Positions 34,137-43,755 of a stretch of DNA of 59,278 bases are shown piece after piece. The position numbers were made by a program, and so were the translations under genes. This DNA is from Candidatus Flemingiibacterium merdigallinarum (GTDB taxonomy: Bacteria; Bacillota; Clostridia; Oscillospirales; CAG-272), in NCBI GenBank assembly GCA_904386005.1, contig CAJFKR010000013.1, positions 1 through 59,278 of the forward strand, written 5' to 3'. Numbering within the stretch: position 1 is the first letter of the stretch; every line of letters starts with the position of its first letter. Under the pieces are notes generated by a model. It did no database searches. It had not been told where the DNA came from and saw only the letters and a program-made list of their open reading frames with translations.

Positions 34137-35228
34137 TTACCGCCGCAGCATACCGATGATCTTCTCGCTGACCGGACGGCGGAAATCGTCGTCGACCAGA
34201 CTGAAGCGATTGCCGTCATATGGAGTGCTCAGATAGTTCCAGATGGTGAACGGAATCGAGTTGTCATCGAGAAACTCAATCACATCAGCGAACCAATTTT
34301 CACGCCAGATAGTCGGACAGGAACGTATTGTGCCGAATTCGCCGCAGGTCAGTATCGCGTCGGGGTGCGCGTCAATGAATTCCTTCGCGGGCGCGAGCTG
34401 ATCGCGGATGAATTTTCTGCCTATCTCTTCGTAGTCAGCGTATGCGTGCTTTCTGCCGTATAGGAATTCCTGACAGTCGCGGTATCGCCCCACCTCGCAG
34501 GGATAGGGCATTTCGCGGTTGTAATAATGATTCATCGGCTGCAGGACTCCGCGCTGATGCGTAAATTCGAATGGCGCGTAGAAATGGAAGGTGTATACTA
34601 CCCGCTCGTCATCCAGCACGTCAAGGTCGCGCAGACGGTTGACCGAATTCCACTCTGCGCTGCCGACCATAATGTATCGCGTGGGATTGACCCGCCGCAG
34701 CTCGGCTATCGCGCGCTTGTATAGCTCGTTCCATTTCAGCGCGTCTCCTCCGGTTACCTCGTTCATCAGCTCAAACACAATCTCGTCGCCCTTGTCGTGA
34801 TACCTGCGCTCGAATTCAAGCCAGAGCGCAACAAATCTATCCTGATACTCGGGCGTGTCGAGCAGCGGCTTCATTGACGGGCAGTCGCAGTAGCAGCCGA
34901 TTGCTTTATGCAGATTGAGTATAACGTTGAGCCGGTATTTTGCCGCCCAGCCGAGAAAGTCGTCGATGTGCCGGAACACCTCCTCGCGGTAGTGATAGGG
35001 ATTGTCGTTGTCCTCAAGCGCGAGCTGGTCAAAGCCGAGCCGCACGTGGTCGATGCCGAATGACGCCAGATTCCTGACGTCAGCCTCGGTTATGTAGCTG
35101 TCGAAATGCTCGAGGTCGCCGACTGTCAGATCGAGCCGCTTGTCCACAGGCAGCTGACCAATTCGTTTGTAGTTGGTAAGCCAGCCCCCGAGACCCATTC
35201 CCCTCATGTATCCGGTAAATTCTCTCAT
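34137..35228 (-). CDS. GH5 family glycosidase (cellulase-like)
   Basis: A 363-residue TIM-barrel glycosidase. MGLGGWL near the N-terminus, VRLGFDQLA, LNLHKAIGCYCD, FELMNEVTG with the acid/base Glu157, and ILTCGEFGTIR with the nucleophile Glu297 match the GH5 pattern. No signal peptide, so the enzyme should act inside the cell on imported beta-linked oligosaccharides; the subfamily and linkage are not resolved. A Shine-Dalgarno/hairpin module precedes the start. It is convergent with the GH43-like gene. Confidence 0.9.
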   Translation of the reverse strand: MREFTGYMRGMGLGGWLTNYKRIGQLPVDKRLDLTVGDLEHFDSYITEADVRNLASFGIDHVRLGFDQLALEDNDNPYHYREEVFRHIDDFLGWAAKYRLNVILNLHKAIGCYCDCPSMKPLLDTPEYQDRFVALWLEFERRYHDKGDEIVFELMNEVTGGDALKWNELYKRAIAELRRVNPTRYIMVGSAEWNSVNRLRDLDVLDDERVVYTFHFYAPFEFTHQRGVLQPMNHYYNREMPYPCEVGRYRDCQEFLYGRKHAYADYEEIGRKFIRDQLAPAKEFIDAHPDAILTCGEFGTIRSCPTIWRENWFADVIEFLDDNSIPFTIWNYLSTPYDGNRFSLVDDDFRRPVSEKIIGMLRR

Positions 35229-35271
35229 AATATTATCACCATAGCTTTTACTTTACAAAAGCTTCCTTTCC
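35226..35271 (-). promoter_or_regulatory. Shine-Dalgarno/hairpin/start module before GH5 gene
   Basis: On the minus strand GGAAAGGAAG (35271-35262), hairpin AGCTTTT-GTAAAGT-AAAAGCT (35263-35243), ATGGTGATAATATT, then ATG (35228). The downstream flank TATGGTGATAA parallels the TCATGGTCATAA of the 57.0-kb copy. The stem again differs from every other copy. Confidence 0.72.
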
Positions 35272-35395
35272 TGCGGAGCTGTCCGAATTGTTACAGCCGT
35301 AAATATGTAAGCAGCATATCGGCTTGACGCTGTATACAGCGAGGTACACGATAGAACGCGTTCCGCAAATTGTTTATTAACTGTGTTATTTGTGT

Positions 35396-36889
35396 TTATT
35401 CTCCACTGTAGATATCGTCTATATATTTTTCGACCCTCGCAAGCTCGCTCTCCATTATCGAAATCATCGAATCGCTTGATCCGCTTTTATATATTCGGTT
35501 CAGCATACCGTCAGCAATTACCGCGTCGTAGAGTATATTCGTGCCGAAATCAAAGTATATAGTATCAAAGATAATGTCAAGCATCGCAGCCGAATCCTCA
35601 TCGCGCGTAGTCTTGGTCTTGAGCGCGACTTCCTTGTAAACCGGAACTACATCACGCCAGCCGTAATAGCTCAGCGCGTCGAGCACAACTCCCATTCCCT
35701 CGGCTTCGCCGCCGTCCGGATCGAAGGTCGCCGACAGAGTCCATACCGCGCCTCCCCACGCCGCGGAACAGTAATTTTCCTGCTCCTCATCGTACTTAGG
35801 CATCGGCAGTATGCCGATATCGTCATTCATATCACGCAGACGGTAGATGTCGTTCGGCACTCGCTGTGAAAAGAGCGCGTGACCACCCTCGAAGAAATCA
35901 GCGGGTGCTCCGGTGTGGACGTCACCGGTGTAGTAGGTATAGCCGTCGGACTGCCATGCGTCAAGCAGCTTTTTTATCAGCTCAAGCCCCCTCTCGTTCG
36001 TGTTCAGCGTGAAGTGCTGCCGTCCTGACTCGTCCGGCTCGGTAAAGTTCATATTCGACGCGCATAGGAATGAAGCTATGTAACCTTTGAAGCCACGTCC
36101 CATGAACATACCGTAGAGGTCATCCTCATTCCAGACCGTGTCTCCGTTCAGATCGGAGCAGACCGAGCGCGACAACTCGATGAACTTATCGATAGTCCAC
36201 TCGTTGTCATACACAAGATCATACAGTCTCTGCGACGGATCGCCGTATTCGTTCCAGATCCGCTTATTGAATACAATCGAGACAGCGCGCGAGACCGCGG
36301 TCAGCGTCATGTTGCCGGCGAGCGCGGTCTGCTCTCCGGCGATGTTGTAAACCGAAGTCGCCTCGGGATTCCACCACGCCTCGTCGAGCCGCAGCCCGGG
36401 TATCAAGTTCCAATCGAGTATGTACGGCATGTATCCGAGCAGCTGTCCCTCCTGCATTACATAAATATCATATGTATCGTCTCCGGCTGACACATAATTT
36501 TTGATATGGTCAATGACGTTCGCTACCTCGTCGACACGCAGAGTGAAATTAAAGCGCTCCATGAGTTCGGAATTGCGTTTGTAGAGCGCGTCGTTTAGTA
36601 TATCGCCGTCCGCTTCGTCCACCAAAATACGGGTGTTTGCCCAGGTAAGCTGTGTCTCGTCATAGTTTAGTATCGCAAGCTCCCAGCCGTCGAGGTCAAG
36701 CTCCGGCAGTCCATCGCCTTCAGGTATAGATGACGTTTCAGTCGATTCAGTCACGCCATCAGTGCTTCCCGCTTTGACCTCGTAAGTCTCGTTTGAGCTT
36801 GCGCAGGAAAGCAGTGATAGCAGGAACAAACACAAGACCGCAAACGATATCCGTCTCTTAACTCTGTCGTGAATCTTCAAGTTATCCAT
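35396..36889 (-). CDS. Extracellular solute-binding lipoprotein
   Basis: A 497-residue binding protein. Signal sequence and lipobox LLSC at Cys29, Ser/Thr-rich linker, then ELMERFNFTLRVDEV, VSAGDDTYDIYVMQEG, DEAWWNPEATSVYNI and GILPMPKYDEEQ. The calcium-like loop DLNGDTVWNEDDLYG is present. Start: GGAGG with the ATG at 36889; the ORF opens six codons earlier without a site. It is divergent from the AraC gene at 37071, which is a likely local regulator. Confidence 0.88.
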   Translation of the reverse strand: MDNLKIHDRVKRRISFAVLCLFLLSLLSCASSNETYEVKAGSTDGVTESTETSSIPEGDGLPELDLDGWELAILNYDETQLTWANTRILVDEADGDILNDALYKRNSELMERFNFTLRVDEVANVIDHIKNYVSAGDDTYDIYVMQEGQLLGYMPYILDWNLIPGLRLDEAWWNPEATSVYNIAGEQTALAGNMTLTAVSRAVSIVFNKRIWNEYGDPSQRLYDLVYDNEWTIDKFIELSRSVCSDLNGDTVWNEDDLYGMFMGRGFKGYIASFLCASNMNFTEPDESGRQHFTLNTNERGLELIKKLLDAWQSDGYTYYTGDVHTGAPADFFEGGHALFSQRVPNDIYRLRDMNDDIGILPMPKYDEEQENYCSAAWGGAVWTLSATFDPDGGEAEGMGVVLDALSYYGWRDVVPVYKEVALKTKTTRDEDSAAMLDIIFDTIYFDFGTNILYDAVIADGMLNRIYKSGSSDSMISIMESELARVEKYIDDIYSGE

Positions 36890-37006
36890 CTCAACCTCCA
36901 AATTCAATCAGCATAAGCTATAGTTTCTTATACATAATTATACCATCAGAAGCCGGCTAATCATATAAACAATATTGACAGTTATATAGACAAATTTGAC
37001 TTTATA

Positions 37007-37015
37007 TGTTATAAT
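37007..37015 (+). promoter_or_regulatory. Extended -10 element before AraC gene
   Basis: TGTTATAAT, 56 bases before the ATG; TTGACT at 36996 is too close to be a -35. The divergent lipoprotein promoter should lie in the same 180-base gap but was not resolved. Confidence 0.5.
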
Positions 37016-37070
37016 GTAATTATAATTAACGCCAACCACAGTAGAATCGATGTAATACACAGGTGAGCAT

Positions 37071-37904
37071 ATGGATTTTATTGAAAAGCTTTACCACAAT
37101 GACATATCCGGAACCGACATAGGAGAATTGCGGCTCTTTCTCTGCGGCAAGCGCACTGACGCCCCTAATCATCGCTTTGGACCGGCGGCACGTGACAACT
37201 TCTGGCTGATATATCTGCGCGACGGCGCCGGTGTCCTTGAGGTGGGGCGGCACTCCTGTCGCATTGGCAAAGGCGATATCTTCGTGGTCTACCCCAACCG
37301 CCGCACCTATTATCGCGCTGACAACGGCAGCGTGTGGACGCTGTATTGGTTGAGTCTCGCCGCGCCGATAATCGAAGAAGTCCTGCCGCTACTCGGTATA
37401 TCCGAGGACTCGCCGGTGAAATCGGTAGACGACAGAGTTTCGATTGAGGAAACTTTCGAGCTGTTGCTCGAACAGTTTGAGCTCGAGACTCCCGAGGCAA
37501 AGCTGCGCTGTCAGAGCCTTGTATACAAACTGCTGTCATTTCTTACGGTCAGCGGTCAGACCGCGAAGCCTCGCGATTATATTGACGAGGCTATACTCTA
37601 TATGACCAGCAATTTTGACCGGAGGTTTTCGGTCGGTGAGCTCGCGGCAGGTCTGAATATAGACAAGTCGTATTTCTGCCGGCTGTTCAAGCAGCGTCAG
37701 GGGCTCACCCCAACCGAATGGCTGACCGAATACCGTCTGAAAAAAGCGGTCTCACTGCTGCAAAACACAGATTTGCGTATAAAGGAAATCGCGCTTTCAG
37801 TCGGCTTTGACGACCAGCTGTATTTCACCCGCCGCTTTAAGCGCCGCTTCGGAACAAGTCCGACCGCGTTTCGCGAGCGCATGGAAAATTATATGATAAA
37901 TTGA
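37071..37904 (+). CDS. AraC family regulator
   Basis: A 277-residue regulator. The N-terminal cupin-type part has FGPAARDNFWLIYLRDGAGVLE and KGDIFVVYPNRRTYY; the C-terminal double HTH has FSVGELAAGLNIDKSYFCRLFK and IKEIALSVGFDDQLYFTRRFKRRFGTSPTAFRE. No clear Shine-Dalgarno other than AGGTGAGC about six bases upstream. Divergent from the binding lipoprotein to its left, which is a usual arrangement for a regulator and its target. Confidence 0.9.
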   Translation: MDFIEKLYHNDISGTDIGELRLFLCGKRTDAPNHRFGPAARDNFWLIYLRDGAGVLEVGRHSCRIGKGDIFVVYPNRRTYYRADNGSVWTLYWLSLAAPIIEEVLPLLGISEDSPVKSVDDRVSIEETFELLLEQFELETPEAKLRCQSLVYKLLSFLTVSGQTAKPRDYIDEAILYMTSNFDRRFSVGELAAGLNIDKSYFCRLFKQRQGLTPTEWLTEYRLKKAVSLLQNTDLRIKEIALSVGFDDQLYFTRRFKRRFGTSPTAFRERMENYMIN

Positions 37905-37906
37905 GG

Positions 37907-37927
37907 GGAGAAGCGAACTGCTTCTCC
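37907..37927 (+). terminator. Hairpin at end of AraC gene
   Basis: GGAGAAGC-GAACT-GCTTCTCC followed by GGTCTGTTTT. The stem matches the two GGGGAGAAGC palindromes near 33.7 and 34.1 kb. Confidence 0.6.
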
Positions 37928-37999
37928 GGTCTGTTTTGACAGCCATGAGATTTCATAATATATCCACTCCCGCTTTGCCGCACCTCCAGTATAGCTTCG

Positions 38000-38028
38000 T
38001 TGCAGCCCCGCCGCTGATATGATATAAT
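38000..38028 (+). promoter_or_regulatory. Promoter of the XRE/TPR gene
   Basis: TTGCAG (38000-38005), 17-base spacer, TATAAT (38023-38028), 46 bases before the ATG. Confidence 0.7.
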
Positions 38029-38074
38029 AACATCAGCAGAAACACATGAATACACAAATACGGAGGTAAATACA

Positions 38075-39163
38075 ATGACGATTGGTCAAAACATCAAAAG
38101 ACTGCGCCGCTTGTCTGACATCACGCAGGAGCAGCTCGCCGAATACCTCGGCATATCCTCGCGAGCCATTTCGCAGTGGGAGTGTGAAAAGACGGCGCCG
38201 GATATCTCGATGCTGCCTTTGCTCGCCGACATCTTCAAGGTCAGCACTGACGAGCTGCTCGGGGTCGACATCAATAAGAGAGACGAAAAAATCAGAAAGG
38301 TCATCAATACCGCGGATGAACATATGTGTAACGGCGACTTTCAAAGCGCGGTCTCACTGCTTCGCGAGGGACTGAAAAGCCACCCATCATCCACCGCCCT
38401 TATGCAGGCTCTGGCAGACGCTATCATTAACAATTATTCGCGCCGCGGCATAACCGATTATACCGAGGTATACTCGCTATGTGAGAAAATTCTCGCCGAA
38501 GCTGTCGGCAGTGAGCCGCGCAATAAGGCGCTGTGCAGCTTGGCGCTGGCTTATTCTTATGCCAATGATAAGGTCAACATGACAAAGACCGCGGACAAGC
38601 TGCCGTCCTTTCGCGACATTCGCGAGAACTTCCTCATGTGGCAGAATCGCGGCACCGCCGCCATATCGCAGAATCAGAAATACTGTCACAGTCTGCTTGT
38701 CGAACTCGCTCAGCTCATGTCAATTATAGCCGCGAGCCGGCAGGACAATGGCGAATTAGTATATACACCTGACGAGCAGCTGCGCATACATGAACAGATC
38801 GTGGCTTTGATTGAGCTGCTCTTTCCAGACGGAGATTATCAAATTTTGTCGCAGGAAGCTGAGATTGCCGCCGCGCAAATCGCGCAGGTATACCTGCACC
38901 GCGGCGACCTCGACCGCTTCTTTTACTGGTTTGACAAGAGCTGTAATTTCACCGTAAGCATGGACAGCTGCCGACCGGATGAAGCCCACACCTCACCGCT
39001 ACTTCGCGGCTTTGCCGACGGCGGCTACATCAAGGAAAACGGCAAGAGCCGCTGTCAGGAGACCTACGACGGCATACAGTCCGACCATGAGCTCGACTCG
39101 GTCAGAGCCGACCCGCGCTTTGTGGCTATAGTCGATAAGCTGAAGCAATATATGAAATTATAA
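38075..39163 (+). CDS. XRE family regulator with helical repeat domain
   Basis: A 362-residue protein. Residues 1-65 are a clear HTH_3: IGQNIKRLRRLSDITQEQLAEYLG, ISSRAISQWECEKTAPDISMLPLLADIF. The remaining 300 residues are mainly helical and resemble TPR-like repeats (FQSAVSLLREGLKSHPSS, LCEKILAEAVGSEPRNKALCSLALAYSY), as in clostridial regulators that sense peptides or partner proteins. GGAGG is nine bases before the ATG. A hairpin with GTTGTTGTT after it may end the transcript. No target is clear. Confidence 0.85.
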   Translation: MTIGQNIKRLRRLSDITQEQLAEYLGISSRAISQWECEKTAPDISMLPLLADIFKVSTDELLGVDINKRDEKIRKVINTADEHMCNGDFQSAVSLLREGLKSHPSSTALMQALADAIINNYSRRGITDYTEVYSLCEKILAEAVGSEPRNKALCSLALAYSYANDKVNMTKTADKLPSFRDIRENFLMWQNRGTAAISQNQKYCHSLLVELAQLMSIIAASRQDNGELVYTPDEQLRIHEQIVALIELLFPDGDYQILSQEAEIAAAQIAQVYLHRGDLDRFFYWFDKSCNFTVSMDSCRPDEAHTSPLLRGFADGGYIKENGKSRCQETYDGIQSDHELDSVRADPRFVAIVDKLKQYMKL

Positions 39164-39188
39164 TATACGATATCCCGATAAAAAATAT

Positions 39189-39218
39189 CACGGCTGCCGG
39201 AAATACACTGCAGCCGTG
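39189..39218. terminator. Terminator between XRE gene and 39.2-kb membrane protein
   Basis: CACGGCTGC...GCAGCCGTG, 12-base loop, then GTTGTTGTT on the + strand; between convergent genes. Confidence 0.6.
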
Positions 39219-39230
39219 TTGTTGTTATAC

Positions 39231-39647
39231 TCACCACCCGCCGAGCGGCTTGTCCACGCCGATGCCGTCCGGACCGTGCGACATAACCCTCGACCCGAAT
39301 ATCGAATAGTCGACCTCAACCTGAATTTTCTCCTCGTCGGCGTAAATCACCGAAATCCGCGTCGCGAATAGGGGCGTGTGCCCGTAGAACCCGCCCCATA
39401 AACGCAGAAGATACTCCTCGTCCTCAGCCGAAACATACTGCCGGTATTCTTCTGGACAGACGAACGCCGGATTCAGATACGTGTATACCATGCCGAATAT
39501 CACTACCGCCGCAGCGAGCGGCAGAAGTATCTTCCCGATCCGGCGCCGCCATAAAAGCATGACAAAATATACGATTATCGCGCCGAGCCAGACGACCGCG
39601 ATTATCATTATTATCAGCAGTACTATCGCCGACAGCACATCCATCAT
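39231..39647 (-). CDS. Small membrane protein of unknown function
   Basis: A 138-residue protein. Two hydrophobic segments at about residues 5-34 and 40-60, with a WRRR loop between them, then a hydrophilic C-terminal part (SAEDEEYLLRLWGGFYGHTPLF...). GAGGT lies just before the ATG. It is 14 bases after the HAD gene on the same strand and may be co-transcribed. No family was recognised. Confidence 0.65.
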   Translation of the reverse strand: MMDVLSAIVLLIIMIIAVVWLGAIIVYFVMLLWRRRIGKILLPLAAAVVIFGMVYTYLNPAFVCPEEYRQYVSAEDEEYLLRLWGGFYGHTPLFATRISVIYADEEKIQVEVDYSIFGSRVMSHGPDGIGVDKPLGGW

Positions 39648-39661
39648 ATTACCTCACATCA

Positions 39662-40372
39662 TCAGCGAAGCTCATCATATAGCCGCAGATAGTTTTCGAA
39701 TACGACGTCCGCCCGCTCATTTTCGCCTGTCGGATAGTAGTAGTACTTCCCCCTGTGCAGCCAGGCCGTCCGCATACCGACCGACCTCGCGCCACGTATG
39801 TCCGCCGACGGATTGTCGCCTATCATCATCGACTCGCCCGCGCTCACACCGAGCCGGTTCAGCGCGTATTCGAACAAACGCTTGTCCGGCTTCGTCACGC
39901 CCGCCTGCTCGGACGAAATAATCTCGGTGAAATAACCCGACAGCCCCAGACGCTTTACCTTTTCGACCTGTATGTCGTATAGCTCGTCGGTCAGCACCGC
40001 CAGACGATAACGACTTTGCAGCTCGGGCAGAATGTATACAAGGTCAAAATACGGCTCTATTTCGCCATACACTACCTCCCAGTAATGACCGCTCGCCTCG
40101 CGCGCGTCAATTTTTGACACTATGTCACCATGTGAAGTGTTCATTCGCCGCAAAGTCTCGGCATACCAGACTGTGCGGTTGTTGCGGTCGGGCGAGAGAC
40201 TGCCGCTTTGCGTGATCTCGCCCTTGACCTCGCGGAACAGATTGTATACCTCGCCCTCACCGTATCCCGTCCGGCTCGCGATGAGCTGTGCGGTCAGCAG
40301 CTCGGCTTTAGCTTTCGGCATAGTCTCGTCGTACAGCGTGCCGTCCGCGTCGAAAATCAGAGTCGTTGTCAT
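39662..40372 (-). CDS. HAD superfamily hydrolase
   Basis: A 236-residue phosphatase-like protein. Motif I LIFDADGTLYDE with the nucleophile Asp; motif II LAVLTDE; motif III region EQAGVTKPDKRLF with Lys; motif IV MMIGDNPSADIRGA. The order and cap position fit the YjjG/phosphoglycolate-phosphatase type. AAAGGAG is six bases before the ATG. Its substrate may be a sugar or nucleotide phosphate; the sequence alone does not tell. Confidence 0.9.
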   Translation of the reverse strand: MTTTLIFDADGTLYDETMPKAKAELLTAQLIASRTGYGEGEVYNLFREVKGEITQSGSLSPDRNNRTVWYAETLRRMNTSHGDIVSKIDAREASGHYWEVVYGEIEPYFDLVYILPELQSRYRLAVLTDELYDIQVEKVKRLGLSGYFTEIISSEQAGVTKPDKRLFEYALNRLGVSAGESMMIGDNPSADIRGARSVGMRTAWLHRGKYYYYPTGENERADVVFENYLRLYDELR

Positions 40373-40432
40373 AGCTTCTCCTTTGTTTGATAATCTAACA
40401 ATTCCTTAATAATATAGCTGTGAGGGGGGTTA

Positions 40433-40468
40433 TAAAATCGCGGGGGAACCTGCACAGCTCCCCCGGCG
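40433..40468 (-). terminator. Rho-independent terminator of DUF4838 gene
   Basis: On the minus strand GGGGGAGCT...TCCCCC stem followed by GCGATTTTAT, just after the DUF4838 stop. Confidence 0.6.
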
Positions 40469-40471
40469 ATG

Positions 40472-42079
40472 TCACTGACAATGCTCGGCTAAAAACTTAT
40501 CTACGGTTATCGTCCATTCCTCGACCATGGTAAGGCCCGAACGCTTCGCCTGCTCCCTGAAGCGTTCGATTCGCGCGGCACGCTTCGCCTCGTCGTCGTA
40601 TCCGAGCAGGATTCCGGCGTACCAGACCGGCAGCGCGGCGTCGTGAACACGGAAGTTCGTGTCCGGGTCGGCGGCGGTGGCTTCGATTGCCGTGTCAAAC
40701 AGGCTCTCGTAGCGATTGTATAGCTCCTCGCTCATATAGGTCTCACGCGCGTCCTCGGGCGAGCCGAATATCCGCAGCTCGCCGCCGGCACGCTCCATCT
40801 CATCGTGGATTAGGTCGATGTACTCGAGTACGTACCTGCCCGCCTGCTTGTAGTAGCCGTACACAAAGTCCTCCATCACAACCCGCTCGTTTATGTACGG
40901 GTTCCACATCAGCTTCGCCAGCATATATCCGCGCAGCTCGTAGAACTCGCCGCCGATCTCGCGGTTGCACTGACTGAACAGCGAGCGCACGTTGTTCTCG
41001 ACAAAGAAGCGTATGTTCGGTCCGAGCACGCGCAGGTTCGGGAACGGACTGACAAGATTGCGGAACTGTATGCAGTAGTCCCACAAAAATACATTCCTGC
41101 AGATCTGCTTCCAGTCCAAAAGCTCATTCTTCGAGTCTGCCGAACGCGGGTCGGACTCGATCGGCATACCGCGGTTCGCTTCGATGTTGCAGAGCATGAT
41201 GTGGACGTTGTCAGCCGGACGCGTGTATTTCGGAGCCTGACGCGTGTACCAGTAGGCGAGCGTCGATATTATCTTGTCGGGAAAGCGCGCGGCGACCTTG
41301 TTGACAAAATTCAGCACCGAGCCGATGTGCGAGCCGTCCTGCTCGTCGAGCGCGCGGCAGCTCTCGCATTCGCAAAAGCTCGCGTTGTCGTTCTGCGAAA
41401 CCGACCAGTAGAGCGCGTCCGGCTTCTTTTCGATGAATTTCGCTAAATTCTCGCAGACTATTTCGAGCACGTCGGGATTCGAGAGACAGAGCTGCGTGTT
41501 CTCGCGCTGACGCTTGCCGTCGCGGAGCGCGAAATACTCGGGGTGCTCGTCGAAATATTTGTCCGGCGGGCAGAGCGAGTCGAACGAGTGACACCAGAAG
41601 CCCCAGTTCTCGCTCCGCTTGCAAGTCGGCGTGATCTTGTGCTTCTCGGCGAATATCGGGTCGCCGTATTCGGTGTACAGTATCTCGCGGTAACCGAGTA
41701 TCGGACTGAAAGCATAGTCGTCGAACGCGACCTCTAAATTCGCGTCGAACGGTATGTATTCGTACGACCTTGAGTAGTAGCGGCAGCCGACGACCCGTTC
41801 GAGCCAGTCGTAGACCGCGTAGCTCATCGCCTGTAGATTTCCGGCTTCGATTACCGCGTTTTCGCCGTCGATATAGTAGCGAAAGCCGCTCTCGCCGTGG
41901 TCGACGGCGTTCAGCCGTATCGCCGGACTCTCGCCCATGTCGGTCCTCACATTGAAGCGGGCGTCTGTCACGCGGTGCAGATATTCGGCGAGTATCTCCG
42001 CCGCGGCGGAAAATTCGCCCGATACTATGTCGAGCGCCGCCTTACGCGAATTGGCTATGCGTATTGTGTCTTTTGCCAT
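40472..42079 (-). CDS. DUF4838 domain protein (putative glycosidase)
   Basis: A 535-residue protein. The N-terminal part (ILAEYLHRVTDARFNV, RYYIDGENAVIEAGNLQAMSYAVYDWLE) resembles the small alpha/beta domain found before GH20/GH67 catalytic domains. The centre has YFDEHPEYFALRDGKR, QLCLSNPDVLEIV, WSVSQNDNASFCECESCRALDE and LAYWYTRQAPK, as in DUF4838. The CxCxxC run is conserved in the type. No signal peptide. Function is inferred as glycan breakdown from the domain context; no enzyme activity is assigned to DUF4838. A second, shorter DUF4838 protein lies at 48.2 kb. Confidence 0.82.
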   Translation of the reverse strand: MAKDTIRIANSRKAALDIVSGEFSAAAEILAEYLHRVTDARFNVRTDMGESPAIRLNAVDHGESGFRYYIDGENAVIEAGNLQAMSYAVYDWLERVVGCRYYSRSYEYIPFDANLEVAFDDYAFSPILGYREILYTEYGDPIFAEKHKITPTCKRSENWGFWCHSFDSLCPPDKYFDEHPEYFALRDGKRQRENTQLCLSNPDVLEIVCENLAKFIEKKPDALYWSVSQNDNASFCECESCRALDEQDGSHIGSVLNFVNKVAARFPDKIISTLAYWYTRQAPKYTRPADNVHIMLCNIEANRGMPIESDPRSADSKNELLDWKQICRNVFLWDYCIQFRNLVSPFPNLRVLGPNIRFFVENNVRSLFSQCNREIGGEFYELRGYMLAKLMWNPYINERVVMEDFVYGYYKQAGRYVLEYIDLIHDEMERAGGELRIFGSPEDARETYMSEELYNRYESLFDTAIEATAADPDTNFRVHDAALPVWYAGILLGYDDEAKRAARIERFREQAKRSGLTMVEEWTITVDKFLAEHCQ

Positions 42080-42244
42080 TTGTTTCGACCTCCCGTCAGT
42101 TTAGATTTCGTCTATATTATACCTGACCGCGCGCCGATATGCAATATTTACGCGCAAATATTCACTTTATTGTAACATTTGCATATCTGCTGAAACAATT
42201 ATATTGATTATTTCCGAAACGCAATATATCATGAAGTTTTTACA

Positions 42245-42273
42245 TTGAAATCGAGCCATGACAGTGATATAAT
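42245..42273 (+). promoter_or_regulatory. Promoter of solute-binding lipoprotein gene
   Basis: TTGAAA (42245-42250), 17-base spacer, TATAAT (42268-42273); a second TATAAT lies ten bases on. About 64 bases before the ATG. Confidence 0.6.
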
Positions 42274-42336
42274 TATGTTATAATGTATAAATGGCGGCAA
42301 TATTACTACACTATAATTAGAAAGGATTGTCAAGCT

Positions 42337-43755
42337 ATGAAACGCAAAATCACATTGACGCTCGCTCTGACGCTGCTTTTGCTCACCGCCTGCCAAACGC
42401 AGGACGATGATAGCAACGTCACGACCACAGCCGGCACTTCGGCTCCGGAGGAAACTGAAGAAATAATCACAGACGACCTCGGCGACATCCGCTTCGACGG
42501 CGAGGAATTCACCATGTACCTCGCCTATCCCCTGAGCAATTTCGTCATGGAGGAGGAGACCGGCGACACGGTCGACGACGCGGTATTCGAACGCAATCGC
42601 CTCGTTGAGGAGCGGCTCGGAATCACACTGACATATGTCGAGAGCGGCTACGACACGACCGGAGGCGGACAAGGTCAGGGCGTTGAGAGCATACGCTCGT
42701 TTGTAATGTCTGGCGACACTTCAAACGACGTGTTTTTGCACGTCCAGCACGGCGGTATGCCCGGACTCATAACCGAGGGCTGCTTCATTGACTGGAACGA
42801 CCTGCCGAACGTCGACTTCGACAAGCCCTACTGGTATGCAAACTGTATACGCGACATAAATTATGGAAACAAGATTTACGCAATGACGGGTATGTACAAC
42901 CTGAACATATTGACTCAGTCGAATGTGCTTCTGTTCAACAAGCGTATATGCGATGAGCTCCAGATGGATTATCCATATCAGATGGTGCTCGATGGCACTT
43001 GGACGGTCGACAAATTTATCGAAATGATCAAAAACGGCACGCGCGACCTCAACGGCGACACGATAATCGACCCCGAGGTCGACCAGTTCGGCTACTGGGG
43101 CTGGGTCTGGGAACAGGTGCCGGCGCTGTTCATGGGACTCGGCGGCGATGTGCTGATAAAGGACAAGGACAATATGCCGGTCATCAATATTGAAACCGAG
43201 CAGAACGTGAATATAGTCGACACGATGAATGAAATCTTCGCTCTGGAGGGAGCCGCATACGAGCAGACGACCTATGGCGTGTTCGACTCGGCGTTCAACA
43301 GCGGCAGACTGCTATTCAACCACTCGACTATCGGCGGCTGTACCGGCTACCGCGATATGGTCGATGATTTCGGTTTTATTCCTCACCCTAAGTTCGACGA
43401 GAACCAGGAAGATTATTCGGTGCGAATCGGCAACTGCGGAGGGCTTACCTACATACCGGTCACGAACGAGCGGCTTGAGCTGACCGGAGCGGTGCTCGAG
43501 GTCATGTCGTCGATATCATACAACACGGTAGTTCCGGCTTTCTTTGACGTGACTCTGACCGTAAAATCGGTGCGCGACAGCGAATCGGAGCAGATGATTC
43601 CGATAATCAACGAAAACGCTTCGTTCTACGACGAAGCGTCCGGCTTCAGCATAATCTCGGCGGTCACCGGCAACAAGTCTCTGTCCACCTACTACGCCGA
43701 GGTCAAAAATGTCATCGAGGACAACGTCGAGGATATAATCGAGACTTATCAATAA
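42337..43755 (+). CDS. Extracellular solute-binding lipoprotein
   Basis: A 472-residue binding protein. Lipobox LLTAC at Cys19; then VEERLGITLTYVES, FVMSGDTSNDVFLHVQHGG, DKPYWYANCIRDINYGNKIYAMTG, VLDGTWTVDKFIEM and DFGFIPHPKFDENQ. The calcium-like loop DLNGDTIIDPEVDQFG has one extra residue. GAAAGGA is about ten bases before the ATG (42337); the earlier start lacks a signal peptide. No transporter gene is adjacent; a composite repeat (R5) follows. Confidence 0.88.
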   Translation: MKRKITLTLALTLLLLTACQTQDDDSNVTTTAGTSAPEETEEIITDDLGDIRFDGEEFTMYLAYPLSNFVMEEETGDTVDDAVFERNRLVEERLGITLTYVESGYDTTGGGQGQGVESIRSFVMSGDTSNDVFLHVQHGGMPGLITEGCFIDWNDLPNVDFDKPYWYANCIRDINYGNKIYAMTGMYNLNILTQSNVLLFNKRICDELQMDYPYQMVLDGTWTVDKFIEMIKNGTRDLNGDTIIDPEVDQFGYWGWVWEQVPALFMGLGGDVLIKDKDNMPVINIETEQNVNIVDTMNEIFALEGAAYEQTTYGVFDSAFNSGRLLFNHSTIGGCTGYRDMVDDFGFIPHPKFDENQEDYSVRIGNCGGLTYIPVTNERLELTGAVLEVMSSISYNTVVPAFFDVTLTVKSVRDSESEQMIPIINENASFYDEASGFSIISAVTGNKSLSTYYAEVKNVIEDNVEDIIETYQ

